Assembly: GCA_964016985.1 (NCBI GenBank) | Contig: OZ024825.1 | Location: 33,758,057 to 33,822,056 of the forward strand | Direction of reading: 5' to 3' | From: Anodontia alba | Taxonomy: Eukaryota; Mollusca; Bivalvia; Lucinida; Lucinidae | Length of the DNA: 64,000 bases | Shown here: one piece after another, positions 10,452 through 20,904 of the stretch | How positions within the stretch are numbered: position 1 is the first letter of the stretch | How the letters are laid out: each line of letters starts with the position of its first letter | The notes under the pieces: generated by a model | Seen by the model: only the letters and a program-made list of their open reading frames with translations | Told to the model about the DNA's origin: nothing | Database searches by the model: none | Translations under genes and position numbers: made by a program

Positions 10452-10604
10452 TGTTTAACAGTCAGTTGTGTTATTTGGAGGATCATGCGAAGTACTTGGG
10501 TCCAGGAAAAGCGGGTTAACCCTTACAATGCTGAGGGTGAGATTAGCAGATGACAAATGGTGCATAGCTCCCAATAATGTTCTTTTTTCAAACAAAACTT
10601 ACTA

Positions 10605-10806
10605 AACTGCATAGCTCCAAATTAGAGGGAGCATCAGGAAAGTATTTTTCTTTTTCTTATTTCTCCACAAAAACATATGCTGTGGGTACTCATTAGAAGC
10701 ACCTTAGTGAGGTGCTTCTAATGAATGCCACAACAAATGTTTTTGTGGAGAAATAAGAAAAATATCAATAATTTTTGGTTGAAAAAAGCACCTTGTCTGG
10801 AGCTAC
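10605..10806. mobile_element. Family C palindromic MITE
   Basis: Ends CATAGCTCCAAATTAGAGG and CCTTGTCTGGAGCTACG are inverted. Arms ATATGCTGTGGGTACTCATT and its partner meet at AAGCACC-TTAGTGA-GGTGCTT. A second partial fragment of the same family follows at 10816-10850. Confidence 0.75.
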
Positions 10807-10854
10807 GTGAACTGTTTTCTTATTTCTCCATGTTGTTGGTACTCATCAATGAAA

Positions 10855-10935
10855 ACTAAACAACAAAAAAAAAAAACGTTTTTTCTTTTAGAAACAAAAA
10901 GAAAAAAAAAACAACAAAAAAAAAAAACATTCCCA
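10855..10935. repeat. A-rich tract with imperfect inverted symmetry
   Basis: AAACAACAAAAAAAAAAAACG and AAAACAACAAAAAAAAAAAC surround TTTTTTCTTTTAG. Low complexity. It produces open frames on both strands that I reject as genes. Confidence 0.6.
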
Positions 10936-11289
10936 ATAGAATCTACATTTCCTGTGAATTGCCTGCTTATTGCACAAAATGTCAAATCCTATTTCCAGGA
11001 AAAAAATATTTTGTCATCTCCTAATATTTCAATTCAGCAGTTAAAGGTTCAAACTGTAATAAAACTCACCTCTGTACCAGGTCTTTGAAAATGCTTTAAA
11101 AACAAATACCAATTTTTGATCAGTTTTTTTTTCTTCAAAATAAACAAATAAATCAATAAATAAATAAATAAATGACACAAGCATATCTATAAGAAACAAA
11201 TGAAGCATCAAAAGTTTGTAAACTGAGCCCGTCAAGTGAAAATGCATCTGTGAGCACATTCCGATCTGCTTGTGCATCCACACAGTAAA

Positions 11290-11493
11290 CCTTTAAAGGG
11301 CCAATCAGAACAGAAGCAGGTGACATTCTGTAATGTTTTTTTGTTTTTTTTTTCCAGAGAAAAAAGGTTTAACAATTCTTGCATGACAGCTAATTCTCAT
11401 GAAATATTAAGCCTTACTTTCTCTGAAAATAAAAAAAAAAAAATCACTGAGAATGTTGTCTGCTATAATTTTGCATGGTGTTTTATAAATTAA
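11290..11493. mobile_element. Family D MITE
   Basis: Starts ACCTTTAAAGGGCCAATCAG. Contains GGTTTAACAATTCTTGCATG and GAATGTTGTCTGCTATAATT. It ends at TTAA 11490-11493, which is also the left flank of the next element. Confidence 0.6.
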
Positions 11494-11705
11494 CTCTTTA
11501 CCCTTTCATCCCCGACTTTCTATGGTAGACTCTTCTGTCTTTGAATTTGGACATGTCCATTGTTGCAAACTGGGATGTCAGTCAAAATCTAAGAACTGAA
11601 TAGCTACCAGCATATGTCCTGAAGAGATGGCTCATTACCCATCTCATCTGGATCTACACTGTTTGCACAAGTTTTTGTTTAGGTCTACCATGCTGAAAGG
11701 GTTAA
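11490..11705. mobile_element. TTAA-flanked family A-related MITE (CTCTTTACCCTTTCA / GCTGAAAGGG ends)
   Basis: TTAA at 11490-11493 and 11702-11705. Inside, TTGCAAACTGGGATGTCAGT and CATCTGGATCTACACTGTTTGC are family A arms in decayed form. GGTAGACTCTTCTG and GGTCTACCATGCTG lie near the ends. Confidence 0.6.
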
Positions 11706-11820
11706 GCACTGAGCAAAATTTGTAGCAGATAATATTCTTCATTTTTTTATAAATTTTCATAGAATAAAAAGAAAAAAAAAAAAATGTCATCTGCTATAGT
11801 TGTGATTGGCGCTTTAGCTT
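11702..11820. mobile_element. Internally deleted family D MITE
   Basis: TTAAGCACTGAGCAAAATTT, then GTAGCAGATAATATTC, then TGTCATCTGCTATAGTTGTG and GCGCTTTAGC. The central hairpin is gone. Confidence 0.55.
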
Positions 11821-12050
11821 TTAAAGCGTCAAGCAAATTTTGCAGCAGACAAAATTCTAACATTTTTATTATTGTTTTGATTTTTCAGAGAAAACAAGTC
11901 TTGATATTTTATGTGAATTGTCTGCTTGATTTGACATTTCATGTGAACTGTGTGCCAAACAGACAATTCACATGAAATGTCAAGATTCATTTTCTCTGAA
12001 AAATCAAAATTGTCATTTGCTGCAGTTGTGATTGGCACTTTAAGGGTTAA
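11816..12050. mobile_element. Family D MITE, complete
   Basis: TTTTAAAGCGTCAAGC and GGCACTTTAAGGGTTAA are the ends. The hairpin arms are ACATTTCATGTGAACTGTGT and GACAATTCACATGAAATGTC, flanked by TTCAGAGAAAAC and TTTTCTCTGAAAAAT. A duplicated piece of the left arm (TTGATATTTTATGTGAATTG) precedes it. Confidence 0.75.
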
Positions 12051-12355
12051 GCCATTTGCAATCTTTCTACATTATCCAATGATTCCATAAACCAACAGAA
12101 AAGGTCCTGATCAGAACAGGATCAATGTGCAGGCTGATCCTAGGGTTCAGCTGGGCTTTTGCTGTCTACACATGATCAAAAATACCTTTTCATTTGATGA
12201 GGTCCAGGTAACATGGTAATGCTATGCTAACGAACAGTACATTATTATGTCTTGGAAAATGCATGAAATAATAAAGTGAAATGGGAATAACAGAAACTGT
12301 AAATGAATCCAAAAGTAATCAACATGTTTCGTCATGCAGCTAACTACAAATTTGT
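12050..12355. other. Mostly unrecognised sequence with one short repeat fragment
   Basis: GTCCTGATCAGAACAGGATC and CAGGCTGATCCTAGGG at 12100-12145 look like a fragment of the AAGACTCAGATCAG-type element. Otherwise nothing recognised. Confidence 0.35.
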
Positions 12356-12433
12356 TACCGTATTTACCCCAAATATTCAGAACGCTTAGCAAACTGGTAA
12401 AGATTTCAGCAGACGACATTTTGAAACATACTA

Positions 12434-12465
<32 letters not shown>

Positions 12466-12800
12466 TGAGAAAATAGGATTTGACATTTCATGCAAATTGT
12501 CTCCTAAGGTGACAATTTGCATGAAATATCAAATCCTATTTTCTCAAAAAAATAAGAAAAAAATTGTTAGTTTGTCATCTGCTGAATTTGCTCATAGTGT
12601 GTTAAGTGTTTACTCCTTACCTTACATATCCTAAAATTGGAACAATTGCATTTGACAACCTGTTACTGTGTCTAAAACTGCTTGATAAATGGAAAACAGC
12701 ACAGACTTAATAAGATGCCACGTTCTGCGGCATCTGATCAGGGTGTACACTCTTTGCTCCAGCCTGTGTCTCTCTGATACTTAGGGTAAATATGGTAAAT
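12355..12800. mobile_element. Family A element (ATTTACCCTAA-end class) carrying a family Dp insertion
   Basis: It starts ACCGTATTTACCCCAAATAT and ends ACTTAGGGTAAATATGG. The hairpin remnant (AGATGCCACGTTCTGCGGCATC) lies at 12713-12736. Its left half is interrupted by the Dp element at 12383-12606. Confidence 0.65.
12383..12606. mobile_element. Family Dp MITE with strong hairpin
   Basis: Arms TTTGACATTTCATGCAAATT-GTCTCC and GGTGAC-AATTTGCATGAAAT are nearly perfectly paired, with flanking AAATAGGATT/AATCCTATTT. CAGCAGACGACATTTTG and CATCTGCTGAATTTGC lie outside the hairpin. Confidence 0.75.
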
Positions 12801-12984
12801 AAGTAGAAAGCAGTAAATTCTTGGGTATTCCTAGTATTGTCATTATTAGTTTACATGTGGTTTGAAATATTAGAAATTCTAATGTCTGTACCTAAGGAGA
12901 AATGATACACCTGGTGCCTTTTCGGCCATTTTTAACAAAAAAGATAACTTTAACAGACCATCTGTTTGCTTCCCTGCTTACCAA

Positions 12985-13330
12985 TTCCCTTCTAAAATAG
13001 GGTCTTCTCTAAAAGGAAAGAATTTGCTCCCAAGGGGAGCAAATTCTTTCCTTTTAGAGTAGACTCTTGTGATGTGTATTTGAGTCTTCATTGCTGAATA
13101 CTGAATGGAAGAAACAAGAGCATGTTTGTGCACAAATTTTTATATTTATACCATAAACCAAAAGCGTAACCACAACTCCCTCTTAGGGTGAAAACTGCAA
13201 CTGCAGTCAAGTAACGGTCTCAAGCTTCCATTACTATGATGTTTTCAGTGGCTCACATCATAACCCCCTTTTCAAAAGAGAGCGGAAACCATTCTGACAA
13301 GAGTTGTCTCCCCAGAAAGTACATTCATTT
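12985..13330. mobile_element. Palindromic element with TCTAAAAGGAAAG arms
   Basis: At 13004-13071 TCTAAAAGGAAAGAATTTGC-TCCC pairs with GGGA-GCAAATTCTTTCCTTT. Further right ACCCCCTTTTCAAAAGAG and AGTTGTCTCCCC match the sequence after the related arm at 950-1010, suggesting a larger unit. Confidence 0.6.
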
Positions 13331-13371
13331 CCCTTAAATTAAGTTTTTTAAATAGTCTCATATAAGACGAA

Positions 13372-13520
13372 TACCTTGAAAATTACTTTTCTCTTTTCTC
13401 AACAAAAACATATGATGTGGGTAATCATTAGAACTGTTACAGTGGGGCTTTTCTAATTAGTACAACATATGTTTTCATGGAGAAATAACAGAAATATCAA
13501 AAGAAACCAAACTGATAGAA
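13372..13520. mobile_element. Family C MITE, decayed
   Basis: AACATATGATGTGGGTAATCATTAG and TAATTAGTACAACATATGTT (shown in part) are the two arms; the tip TTACAGTGGGGC no longer pairs well. The ends are not clear. Confidence 0.6.
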
Positions 13521-13597
13521 AATAAGTGATTTTTGTTATTGTTTTATGTGGATTTTCATCACAAAAGGCTTCACAGTTTTGATGCTTCCATCATAGA

Positions 13598-15945
13598 ACA
13601 AGAGGCCCACGGGCCACGATTCGCTCACCTGAGTGACATAGCCACTGCAGACATGCAGATGTTATGCAACATTTATCCAATCCTATCATCGCAACTAATG
13701 AAAATATCATCATTTGAGCAGTTCTTAGTTTTGAAGAAGAATATATGGGCCTGACAGTCAATGGAGCATGATCATTAATAAACTATCAATCAGATTTCAA
13801 CAGAAGGATCAATGTGAAATTTGGTGGAAATTGGCTAAGTGGTTTCTGAAGAATCGTGATTTTATACATGTAAACAGCACAGTGGCAGGGACATATTATA
13901 AATATAAACCAGATGATGGCCATCTTAGATTTCCAATCAGAACAATTTTAACTACTGTTGATCTACAAGTCACTTCGATACTTTCAATATAAATGTATAT
14001 GGCCCACACAAATAAGGAAGCAAATTTGACCTTGGAGGTAAAAAGGTCAAATGTCAACATAAACCATCATTTGAGCAATTTTGGTAGATCTCCTGTCCCC
14101 TATAATTTGTGCAAAGATTAGGACCCAGGGCTTATTTGGTTATGGAGAAGAAGATTTTTAAAGGTTTTTACCATATATTGGCATGGCAGCCATTTTGATC
14201 AATGGACCATACCCATTTTAGCAATCTTTCATTCTCCTGCCCACGGAGGCTCCGCATGAAATTTAAGCAACACTGGCCCGGAGGCTTCAGAGGAAAAGCC
14301 ATTTGAAATTATCAACATTTTTTCCATACAAATGTATGGCGCCCATACAAATGCATACAGAAGCAAACTTGACCTCACCGTAAAAAGGTTAAATGTCAAT
14401 GTATGACAATTATTTTAGCAACTTTGGTAGACCGCCCGTTCCAGATGATATATGCAAAGATTCAGCCACAAGCCATCCTCGGTTTTGGAGAATAAGATTT
14501 TTAAATGTTTTTTCCCATGCAAATGCATAAGGAAGCAACTTGACCTTGCCGTAAAAAGGTCAAATGTCAATGTATGACCATTATTTTAGCAACTTTGGTA
14601 GACCCCCTGTCCCCGATGATTTATGCAAATATTCAGCCCCAAAGTATCCTCTGTTCTAGAGAAGAAGATTTATAAAGGTTTTTACCATATATGGGCATGG
14701 CGCCCATCTTGGTCAATGAACCGTGACCATTTTAGCAATCTTTTGTTCCCCCTACCTAAGGAGGCTCCATATGAAATTTGAGCAAAATTGGCCCAGAGGC
14801 TCCAGAGAAGAAGTTGTTTGAAATTCTGAACATTTTTCCCATACAAATGCATAAGGAAGCAAAATTGACCTTAACGTAAAAAGGTCAAATGTCAATGTAC
14901 GACCATTATTTTAGCAATTCTGGTAGCCCTCTTGTTCCCAAAGATATATGCAAAGATTCAGCCATAAGGCATGCTCAGTTTTGGAGAAGAAGATTTTTAA
15001 AGGTTTTTCCCATACAAATGCACAGGGAAGCAAACTTGACCTTGCCGTAAAAAGGTCAAACGACAACGTACGACAATTCTTTTAGCCATGTTGGTAGACC
15101 TCCCGTCCTCGATGATTCCTGCCAAGGTTCAGCCCAAAGGCATTCTCGGTTCTGAAGGAGAAGATTTTTAAAGGTTTTTACCATATATGGGCGTGGCGGC
15201 CATCTTGGTCAACGGACCGTGACCATTTTAGCAATTTTTTGTTCCCCCACCCTAAGAAGGCTCCATATGAAATTTGAGCGAAATTGGCCCAGAGGCTCCA
15301 GAGGAGAAGTTGTTTGAAATTCTGGTCATTTTTCCCATACAAATGCATAAGGAAGCAAAATTGACCTTAACGTAAAAAGGTCAAATGTCAATGTACGACC
15401 ATTATTTTAGCAATTTTGGTAGCTCTCCTGTTCCCAAAGATATATGCAAAGATTCAGCCATAAGGCATGCTCGGTTTTGGAGAAGAAGATTTTTAAAGGT
15501 TTTTCCCATACAAATGCATAGGGAAGCAAACTTGACCTTGCCGTAAAAAGGTCAAACGTCAACGTACGACAATTCTTTTAGCAATTTTGGTAGACCTCCC
15601 GTCCCCGATGATTCCTGCAAAGGTTCAGCCCCAAGGCATTCTCGGTTCTGGAGAAGAAGATTTTTAAAGGTTTTTACCATATATGGGCGTGGCGGCCATC
15701 TTGGTCAACGGACCGTGACCATTTTAGCAATTTTTCGTTCCCCCACCCTAAGGAGGCTCCATATGAAATTTGAGCAAAATTGGCTCAGCGGTTTCAGAGG
15801 AGAAGTTGTTTGAAAATGTTAACGGACGGACGCACGGACGGACGGACGCACGGACGGACGGACGGACGGACGGACGGACGGACGGACGACGGACGAAAAG
15901 TGATCACAATAGCTCATCCTGAGCAGAGCTCAGGTGAGCTAATAA
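13598..15945 (+). mobile_element. TRE-1 copy 1: Helentron-like element with tandem core
   Basis: The start ACAAGAGGCCCACGGGCC contains the hairpin GGCCC-AC-GGGCC and is followed by CGCTCACCTGAGTGACATAG. The core repeats on a ~495-bp higher-order period (landmarks GACCTTAACGTAAAAAGG at 14867 and 15363; GACCTTGCCGTAAAAAGG at 15038 and 15533). A (GGAC)n microsatellite sits at 15819-15895. The end has hairpin CTGAGC-AGA-GCTCAG then GTGAGCTAATAA. CTCAGGTGAGC inverts the early GCTCACCTGAG, resembling the asymmetric terminal repeats of Helentrons. The layout resembles bivalve pearl/MINE elements. No transposase is present. The small frames inside are artefacts. Confidence 0.75.
15819..15895 (+). repeat. 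(GGAC)n-type microsatellite of TRE-1 copy 1
   Basis: Runs of GGACGGACGGACGCACGGAC between the tandem core and the 3' hairpin. Copy 2 has a shorter version at 20199-20255, so length varies between otherwise near-identical elements. Confidence 0.9.
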
Positions 15946-15959
15946 TGATGAAGAAGAGT

Positions 15960-16180
15960 TAAAATTATCATATTTACACTGTACTGTAAATTACATGGTG
16001 TGCATAAGCACAGGCTGATCTGGGTCTTCGGTGTCCGCTAACAGAATCAGTGGATACTCTAGTATATGTCGACAAACAGACAATGCCCAGATTAGACTGC
16101 ACAGATGTGCACACTGATCTGGACTTACATTGTCCGTAAAATACATAAAGGTCCTTTTTGTGTGTTGAGTATGACATGTG
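15960..16180. repeat. Diverged copy of the palindromic element seen at 41793-42035
   Basis: Shared motifs are AAGCACAGGCTGATCTGGGT, GTGGATACTCTAGTATATG, CAATGCCCAGATTAGACTGC and ACATTGTCCGTAAAATACAT. Order and orientation are inverted relative to 41793-42035. Confidence 0.6.
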
Positions 16181-16346
16181 ATCCAGTATTATTAGCACAT
16201 TCCCGATCTACCAATCCTTATAGATTTATTTATGTTTCTGGAAACAAGACATTCATTCTTTTTATGCTAAATCGAAAACATGATGTATTCTTTTTTCGCC
16301 AAAATACTCCCCTATTTAGAGCTACAGGAAACTTTAAACAACTTAC

Positions 16347-16539
16347 CGGAATTTGGTAGGACAATGACATTGAATATCTTGGATTTCACAGTGGCTCCCC
16401 CTACATGTTCATTGACAGCCTCACATTCAAACTGTGCTGATGATGTCATGTTCTCCATGGATAGCATTGAGATCAGTATATAGTCCGTTAAGTGCCATCT
16501 CTGTTCAATCCTCACACCATCTGCCTTTGGGTCAATAAT
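16347..16539 (-). CDS. Ig-superfamily exon 3: second half of an Ig domain
   Basis: This is an internal exon of an immunoglobulin-superfamily protein, probably a cell-surface receptor or adhesion molecule. It runs 16539 down to 16347. The acceptor TTTTTCCTAG lies just above 16539 and the donor GTAAGTTG starts at 16346, both consensus. Length is 193 bases, entering in phase 0 and leaving in phase 1. It encodes the E-F-G strands of an Ig fold: TDYILISMLSMENMTSSAQF, then the second domain cysteine in FECEAVNEHVGG. NMT is a possible N-glycosylation site. The partner cysteine and tryptophan are in the exon at 20455-20322, to which it joins in frame. It lies between two near-identical direct TRE-1 repeats. 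I found no exon below 16347. PTK7/off-track is a candidate; other Ig receptors are not excluded. Confidence 0.82.
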
Positions 16540-16611
16540 CTAGGAAAAACACATTTAAAATCAGGTATTGTTCATGAAATTTCCCACCCAGAGGAAAGAT
16601 TACTCCAGGCA

Positions 16612-16908
16612 ATAATACACAATCTCTTTATAACACTACTACTGAGATCCAAAGCAAAAACCATGTTAGCTAAACAACCATGCTGAATGATTATATTCAA
16701 ACAAAAATGTTTGTTCTTTGTATGGAAATATGACCATTTAATATGATCATTTTTGTATCCAACAAAAATGTACAGATTACATCAAAAAATAGCCATAAAT
16801 GGTCAATTTTTTCATATAATCTATACATTTTTGTTTGGATACAATATTTTGGGATCCATTTTTTAAACCATGTTATAATCAAAACCTTGTTATAATGAAC
16901 TGCGGTTT
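16612..16908. mobile_element. MITE-like element with CTCTTTATAACAC-type ends
   Basis: It starts ACAATCTCTTTATAACACTA and ends near CCTTGTTATAATGAACTG. An internal inverted pair surrounds ATGACCATTTAATATGATCAT, with ACAAAAATGT motifs on both sides. A relative with clearer ends is at 48768-49002. It sits in intron sequence upstream of exon 16539-16347. Confidence 0.5.
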
Positions 16909-17032
16909 CTGTCTATAATGTTTTAGATTAAATTTGTGGCTTTTTTTTTTTTTTTGTAATATCTGCACCAAAAGTATTTTTATATGTGTTAAAAAGTTTC
17001 TTATCTGGAGCTATGGTACTCATCATGCAGCA

Positions 17033-17815
17033 GGGCCCAGCTGTTCAAAACTAACAATGTTGTTAATTAATGCATCGTTTTTTTTTGTTTTTTTTTTGTT
17101 TTTTTGTGCATAAATCCTGACCTCCAACAGGCACATAATCACAATCAAACTGTTCCATACATGCCATTAGCTGTTGACAGAAATCTGTGAGATTTTGTAA
17201 ATTTTTAGGGGAGATTTGATAAAATTCTGTGAGATTTTTATGAAAATCACTTTCAAGCTTACATAAGTAAGTTAAAAGCCATTATTTTAATGAATTAAGC
17301 TTGGGATAGCCATGCTAATGGGTGATTTATTTCTAGTTCTTCAAAAAATAGCTTATTAAATGATATGAAAATTCTGTGAGATTTGAAAATCTTATGGGAA
17401 ACAGGGTCCAGAAGGGCCAAAATTCTGTGAGATTTTGTCTCACAGTGTGAGGTATGGCATGTATGCTGTTCATCATCTGTTGCTTTGTTTATTGGTCAAT
17501 CTTGTGTAAATATGTAAATAATGAGGGCCTCATGGAAGATTAGCTATTACATATTCTCCAATTGTATGCGCTAAATGTTGTAACCCTCTATAAATAAAGT
17601 CTTTACTTACTTACTTACTTACTTAAAACTTTGATCATTAAATGTGGCATTTACGCTAATATTTTTTGCTGAAAAATGTGAGTAGCTTTTGCAAAAGCTA
17701 CTCACATTTTTTTAGCAAAAATACCTGTGAATTAGATATTGTACTTACTAGAACAGTTAACATTTTGACCGCAAACGAGCTCATTAAGCTAATGATGCTT
17801 TGAGAAACTGGGCCC
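17033..17815. mobile_element. Family B palindromic MITE split by a LINE 3' fragment
   Basis: Left end GGGCCCAGCTGTTCAAAACT and right end AAACTGGGCCC are separated by ~780 bp. The hairpin GAGTAGCTTTTGCAAAAGCTACTC is intact at 17686-17708. The extra ~540 bp between GTTAATTAATGCATCG and AAAACTTTGATCATTAAATG is foreign. Confidence 0.75.
17085..17626 (+). mobile_element. Probable LINE 3'-end fragment with (TTAC)n tail
   Basis: It starts after a T-rich run and ends CTATAAATAAAGTCTTTACTTACTTACTTAC (shown in part), a short tandem tail typical of RTE/CR1-type retrotransposon 3' ends. GAGGGCCTCATGGAAGATTAG upstream (shown in part) looks like a 3' UTR. No reverse transcriptase frame is present. A direct repeat TTCTGTGAGATTTT recurs several times. 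Confidence 0.5.
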
Positions 17816-17974
17816 AGAACTGCTTAGTTAAAGCTGAAAGCAGGAAACCTGTACCTTACAACAACCTTAACCCAAGTCTAAAAGATGTATATACATACAG
17901 ACAGACAGACTGATGGATACACATCTGCACAGTCTGAAATTATTATGCTATATGCAATGCCAAACAAACTGTAA

Positions 17975-20306
17975 ACAAGAGGCCCACGGGCCACGATTCG
18001 CTCACCTGAGTGACATAGCCACTGCAGACATGCAGATGTTATGCAACATTTATCCAATCCTATCATCGCAACTAATGAAAATATCATCATTTGAGCAGTT
18101 CTTAGTTTTGAAGAAGAATATATGGGCCTGACAGTCAATGGAGCATGATCATGAATAAACTATCAATCACATTTCAACAGAAGGATCAATGTGAAATTTG
18201 GTGGAAATTAGCTAAGTGGTTTCTGAAGAATGGTGATTTTATACATGTAAACAGCACAGTGGCAGGGACATATTATAAATATAAACCAGATGATGGCCAT
18301 CTTAGATTTCCAATCAGAACAATTTTAACTACTGTTGATCTACAAGTCACTTCGATACTTTCAATATAAATGTATATGGCCCACACAAATAGGGAAGCAA
18401 ATTTGACCTTGGAGGTAAAAAGGTCAAATGTCAACATAAACCATCATTTGAGCAATTTTGGTAGATCTCCTGTCCCCTATAATTTGCGCAAAGATTAGGA
18501 CCCAGGGCTTATTTGGTTATGGAGAAGAAGATTTTTAAAGGTTTTTACCATATATTGGCATGGCAGCCATTTTGATCAATGGACCATACCCACTTTAGCA
18601 ATCTTTCATTCTCCTGCCCACGGAGGCTCCGCATGAAATTTGAGCAACACTGGCCCGGAGGCTTCAGAGGAAAAGCCATTTGAAATTATCAACATTTTTT
18701 CCATACAAATGTATGGCGCCCATACAAATGCATACAGAAGCAAACTTGACCTCGCCGTAAAAAGGTTAAATGTCAATGTATGACAATTATTTTAGCAACT
18801 TTGGTAGACCGCCCGTTCCAGATGATATATGCAAAGATTCAGCCACAAGCAATCCTCGGTTTTGGAGAATAAGATTTTTAAATGTTTTCTCCCATGCAAA
18901 TGCATAAGGAAGCAACTTGACCTTGCCGTAAAAAGGTCAAATGTCAATGTATGACCATTATTTTAGCAACTTTGGTAGACCCCCTGTCCCAGATGATTTA
19001 TGCAAATATTCAGCCCCAAAGCATCCTCTGTTCTAGAGAAGAAGATTTATAAAGGTTTTTACCATATATGGGCATGGCGCCCATCTTGGTCAATGAACCG
19101 TGACCATTTTAGCAATCTTTTGTTCCCCCTACCTAAGGAGGCTCCATATGAAATTTGAGCAAAATTGGCCCAGAGGCTCCAGAGAAGAAGTTGTTTGAAA
19201 TTCTGAACATTTTTCCCATACAAATGCATAAGGAAGCAAAATTGACCTTAACGTAAAAAGGTCAAATGTCAATGTACGACCATTATTTTAGCAATTTTGG
19301 TAGCCCTCTTGTTCCCAAAGATATATGCAAAGATTCAGCCATAAGGCATGCTCAGTTTTGGAGAAGAAGATTTTTAAAGGTTTTTCCCATACAAATGCTA
19401 AGGGAAGCAAACTTGACCTTGCCATAAAAAGGTCAAACGTCAACGTACGACAATTCTTTCAGCAATGTTGGTAGACCTCCCATCCTCGATGATTCCTGCC
19501 AAGGTTCAGCCCAAAGGCATTCTCGGTTCTGAAGGAGAAGATTTTTAAAGGTTTTTACCATATATGGGCGTGGCGGCCATCTTGGTCAACGAACCATGAC
19601 CATTTTAGCAATTTTTCGTTCCCCCACCCTAAGGAGGCTCCATATGAAATTTGAGCAAAATTGGCCCAGAGGCTCCAGAGGAGAAGTTGTTTGAAATTCT
19701 GGTCATTTTTCCCATACAAATGCATAAGGAAGCAAAATTGACCTTAACGTAAAAAGGTCAAATGTCAATGTACGACCATTATTTTAGCAATTTTGGTAGC
19801 TCTCCTGTTCCCAAAGATATATGCAAAGATTCAGCCATAAGGCATGCTCGGTTTTGGAGAAGAAGATTTTTAAAGGTTTTTCCCATACAAATGCATAGGG
19901 AAGCAAACTTGACCTTGCCGTAAAAAGGTCAAACATCAACGTACGACAATTCTTTTAGCAATTTTGGTAGACCTCCCGTCCCCGATGATTCCTGCAAAGG
20001 TTCAGCCCCAAGGCATTCTCGGTTCTGGAGAAGAAGATTTTTAAAGATTTTTACCATATATGGGAGTGTCGGCCATCTTGGTCAACGGACCGCGACCATT
20101 TTAGCAATTTTTCGTTCCCCCACCCTAAGGAGGCTCCATATGAAATTTGAGCAAAATTGGCTCAGCGGTTTCAGAGGAGAAGTCGTTTGAAAATGTTAAC
20201 GGACGGACGCACGGACGGACGGACGCACGGACGGACGGACGGACGGACGACGGACGAAAAGTGATCACAATAGCTCATCCTGAGCAGAGCTCAGGTGAGC
20301 TAATAA
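17975..20306 (+). mobile_element. TRE-1 copy 2, nearly identical to copy 1
   Basis: It matches 13598-15945 base for base apart from scattered substitutions (for example CTTGACCTCGCC for CTTGACCTCACC) and a shorter microsatellite. Similarity stops exactly at ACAAGAGG and at CTAATAA, so this is transposition and not a larger duplication. Insertion is in the intron between exons 20455-20322 and 16539-16347, in the opposite orientation to the gene, ending 15 bases from the splice donor. Confidence 0.8.
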
Positions 20307-20321
20307 AAACAAGTTTCCTAC

Positions 20322-20455
20322 CGACTTTCCGTTCTTGCGCCACTGAAACTGTGGCCCTGGTATACCGGCAGCATGACAGGTCAACTTTGTCTTGCCATTG
20401 TATGGAATCATGATCTCACCATCCTTTGGGATATACTTAATCAGTTCAACTTCAG
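20322..20455 (-). CDS. Ig-superfamily exon 2: first half of an Ig domain
   Basis: This 134-base exon runs 20455 down to 20322. The acceptor is AATTTTTTTTGCAG, immediately above 20455. The donor GTAGGAAA begins at 20321. It enters in phase 1 and leaves in phase 0. It encodes the linker and A-C' strands of an Ig domain: VELIKYIPKDGEIM, then first cysteine in TKLTCHAAGIPGP and the core tryptophan in QFQWRKNGKS, 12 residues after the cysteine. The second cysteine is on the next exon. Splitting an Ig domain with a phase-0 intron is known in several Ig receptors. The donor is followed after 15 bases by the 3' end of TRE-1 copy 2, so the downstream intron has been remodelled right next to the splice site. 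Confidence 0.85.
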
Positions 20456-20501
20456 CTGCAAAAAAAATTAACAACTTGTGGTAAAGCTACTGGAGACACC
20501 T

Positions 20502-20747
20502 GGGCCCGGTTGTTCAAAGCTAACGACATCATTAGTTAACGATTCGTTAAAATTTACATCAAGTGATACACAAATATGCTGAAATTTTTTGCTGAAAAAA
20601 TGTGAGTAGCTTTTGCAGTGCAAAAGCTACTCACAAATTTTTTAAGCAAAAAATATCAGAATATTATATATTGAATCCGCTAAAATAGTTAACGAAATGA
20701 CCCTTAACGAGCTTATTAAGCTAACAACGCTTTGAACAACAGGGCCC
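20502..20747. mobile_element. Family B palindromic MITE in the Ig-gene intron
   Basis: Tips GGGCCCGGTTGTTCAAAGC and GAACAACAGGGCCC. The hairpin GAGTAGCTTTTGCAGTGCAA pairs with its continuation. It lies 46 bases upstream (in gene direction) of the splice acceptor at 20456. Confidence 0.8.
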
Positions 20748-20904
20748 TGTTTTACATCCCTTTCAACATTATTAGTCAAATTGAGATTATGGAAGGGTGA
20801 TAATGAAAGGCTCTGTGCAATGAAACGCATAACAGCCATGAGCTGAACTCTCCCATCAGCAGGACTCGAACAGAGGACCTCATGAGCCAAAGTTGGAAGC
20901 ACTA

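Noticed and set aside
13598..20306. Segmental duplication of ~4.4 kb
   Set aside because: Similarity ends exactly at ACAAGAGG and CTAATAA; the sequence between and outside the copies is not duplicated, so transposition is the simpler reading.
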